A stretch of DNA of 64,000 nucleotides from the NCBI GenBank assembly GCA_040218815.1, contig JAVJQS010000004.1, positions 558,001 to 622,000 on the forward strand, read 5' to 3'. A program made the translations under genes and the position numbers. Below the pieces are notes generated by a model, which saw only the letters and a list, made by a program, of their open reading frames with translations, searched no databases and had not been told where the DNA came from. Origin of the DNA: JAVJQS01 sp040218815 (lineage in GTDB: Bacteria > Bacteroidota > Bacteroidia > Flavobacteriales_E > Vicingaceae). The first letter of the stretch is position 1. Every line of letters begins with the position of its first letter. Of this stretch, positions 62,597 to 64,000 are shown in pieces.

Positions 62597-63286
62597 TTAA
62601 TTTAAGTTAAAGTAATAAGCTAAGTCTAACAAGTATAATCGCTCTCGGATACCATCAAAAGGATTGTCGTAACGAATGTCAATTCCTAACTCCGCTTTGC
62701 TACCTCCCTTCATTAATTTTCCAATAACAAGCTTTAAACGCACTTCATTGGTAAAGTCTGGGTTCCGATGTTTTCCTAAAATCTCCGTGTAAGCTAAAAA
62801 ATACTTTTCATTACTATTTAAATTATATCCTTCTAACGGCAATGATATCCCAAATCGATATCGAAGACGTATCTCAATATCATCAATTCCTCTAAACGTT
62901 TGATCTGAGTTGATTCGATGTATGAAGGTTATGTTTGAATTTGTATTTTTCACCCAACCAAGTTGTTCAAAAAAACGTGTGGCATTTTGAGCGTCGCTAA
63001 ATCGATGTAAGGCACCAACTGCTATTTTTGTAGTTGATTTCAATCTTTTTTCCAATGCCATTTGCAAATCAATTCGTTGACTTTTTTCTTCAATTCTTTC
63101 TAAACCATCAGTTTTGTTAATTAATGAAACATACCTTCCCTTAACTGCAGGCTTTAAACTGTATTTTGAATTTATATTAATTGATGAGTTTAAGTTGAAG
63201 CTTAATCCAGTTGCATCATAGCTTTCTTGAGCACCCATTTCAAAAATTTTAAAACAAATTATAAAAGCAAGTAAGTACTTCATCAA
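62597..63286 (-). CDS. DUF2490-like outer-membrane protein
   Basis: The 229-residue protein has a signal peptide (ending FEMGAQ) and strand patterns typical of DUF2490 barrels (RIDLQMALEKRLKSTTKIAVG, HRFSDAQNATRFFEQLGW, EIRLRYRFGISLPLEG, EILGKHRNPDFTNEVRLKL). The function is unknown. Its start overlaps the upstream gene's stop by four bases, forming a two-gene operon. Confidence 0.75.
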   Translation of the reverse strand: MMKYLLAFIICFKIFEMGAQESYDATGLSFNLNSSININSKYSLKPAVKGRYVSLINKTDGLERIEEKSQRIDLQMALEKRLKSTTKIAVGALHRFSDAQNATRFFEQLGWVKNTNSNITFIHRINSDQTFRGIDDIEIRLRYRFGISLPLEGYNLNSNEKYFLAYTEILGKHRNPDFTNEVRLKLVIGKLMKGGSKAELGIDIRYDNPFDGIRERLYLLDLAYYFNLN

Positions 63287-63897
63287 TAAAAGAAGTTATC
63301 GTGATTACTGTCTTCCAACTCTTGCGCTTTAATAAACATACCCTCTCCATCGAAGAGGTACTCATAATAGGCTTGTTTATCAGTACTCTCACCAAATATT
63401 ATTATCTCATAGTTTACTTCAACTTCTTTTTTTACATCATTAAATCTCTTTTCATTCACAATTTTCATTACATCTCCTTGACTTATGTATTGTCTTTGAA
63501 TTTTCTTGAATTCAACTTTACTAAAAGATTCATTGAGCTTTCCTCTTATGGTATCAATTACATATTTAGGAACTTCTTTTAATGCAATTAAAACTTCAGC
63601 ATCTTTAAAAACGCCATTAAAGGAAAACTCTATACTGTATCTTCTTTTATTAGCTTTTAATTTTGCTTCAAAAGAACTATCAGCTTCATTCTTCTCAAAA
63701 AACCAGTTTACCTTTTCATCTGGAAAAAGTTTTTTAACAAAGTCACGAGATACTATGGGAACTGAATCCTCAACAACAGCTGTTTCAAATTCAACTTTTT
63801 TCTGGCTGTAGCCATCGAGAAAGGCTAAAAGAAACATTAAAATTAGTAGGGTAAAGGAAAAATATCTAAACATAATACGCGCTTTAAGCCTATTCAT
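63283..63897 (-). CDS. secreted PepSY-like hypothetical protein
   Basis: The 204-residue product has a signal peptide (YFSFTLLILMFLLAFLDGYSQ); a start eight codons later, at ATG 63873, would give a more compact signal. The mature part has two halves (about 45-110 and 115-190), each with a helix followed by strands (KVNWFFEKNEADSSFEAKL, and YYEYLFDGEGMFIKAQ), resembling PepSY-like domains. Function not known. It is followed by the DUF2490-like gene in the same operon. The remaining 63898-64000 contain no gene. Confidence 0.65.
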   Translation of the reverse strand: MNRLKARIMFRYFSFTLLILMFLLAFLDGYSQKKVEFETAVVEDSVPIVSRDFVKKLFPDEKVNWFFEKNEADSSFEAKLKANKRRYSIEFSFNGVFKDAEVLIALKEVPKYVIDTIRGKLNESFSKVEFKKIQRQYISQGDVMKIVNEKRFNDVKKEVEVNYEIIIFGESTDKQAYYEYLFDGEGMFIKAQELEDSNHDNFFY

Positions 63898-64000
63898 GAC
63901 TCATTATTAAACTTTATCTAAAATACCATGAATTTCCATATTTATGAATACTACCAAAGAGTTTAATATTTAAATAAGATAAGTATACTATATGTAGGTC

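Overview
The window is low-GC DNA from a Bacteroidota bacterium, most likely a marine Flavobacteriales-type organism. The evidence is the type IX secretion (T9SS) inventory (PorP/SprF, a PD40 lipoprotein-like partner, type A and type B sorting domains), SprB-like repeats, a cluster of FKBP lipoproteins beside NrnA, a DUF885 peptidase and host genes that mostly lack Shine-Dalgarno sequences. Genus cannot be named from sequence alone.

Region 1 (1-4.6 kb) is a plus-strand metal-efflux operon: a TolC/CusC-like outer-membrane part cut by the window edge, a CusB-like adaptor, a DUF3703 protein and two cation-diffusion-facilitator proteins, closed by a terminator. This is common accessory cargo of Bacteroidota mobile elements.

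Region 2 (5.1-22.2 kb) is the most unusual part. About 30 tightly packed plus-strand genes, many with overlapping starts and stops, encode mostly 50-240 residue proteins with one membrane segment, plus a putative single-jelly-roll capsid-like protein (5365-6171) and a paralogue of it in which a beta-propeller is inserted between conserved strands (10370-11719). There is also an HExxH putative metalloprotease, two M15 peptidoglycan peptidases, two membrane-anchored peptidoglycan-binding proteins, a holin-like protein, an overlapping spanin-like pair and five modular fibre-like proteins. I see no terminase, portal, tail tube, tape measure, packaging ATPase, replication protein or intact integrase. 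My reading is the structural and lysis module of a tailless, membrane-containing virus, or a domesticated particle system, of a type I do not recognise. The rest of the element would lie left of the window or be lost.

Region 3 (23.1-24.5 kb) is a remnant of a second element. A 48-bp perfect direct repeat, the 3' part of a tRNA with a CAT anticodon, flanks a gene that joins the N-terminal half of a tyrosine integrase to the C-terminal part of an S24/LexA-like repressor, followed by a secreted hypothetical protein. Neither repeat has a tRNA 5' half, so the intact tRNA gene should lie outside the window, probably to the left. A tRNA-Leu(GAG) at 24.6 kb marks the return to the host chromosome.

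Region 4 (25-64 kb) looks like ordinary chromosome: a minus-strand FKBP/NrnA operon; a plus-strand stress/envelope operon (Dps, ArsC-fold protein, YtxH, holin-fold protein, AI-2E transporter); a minus-strand operon of a PKD-repeat T9SS type B protein with PD40 and PorP/SprF partners; a DUF885 peptidase and a prolyl oligopeptidase; two large secreted T9SS type A proteins; a minus-strand run of class IV aminotransferase, rhomboid, parC and parE; then a YfiR-SpoIIE signalling protein, a polytopic glycosyltransferase-like protein, a YceI lipoprotein and two envelope proteins of unknown role.
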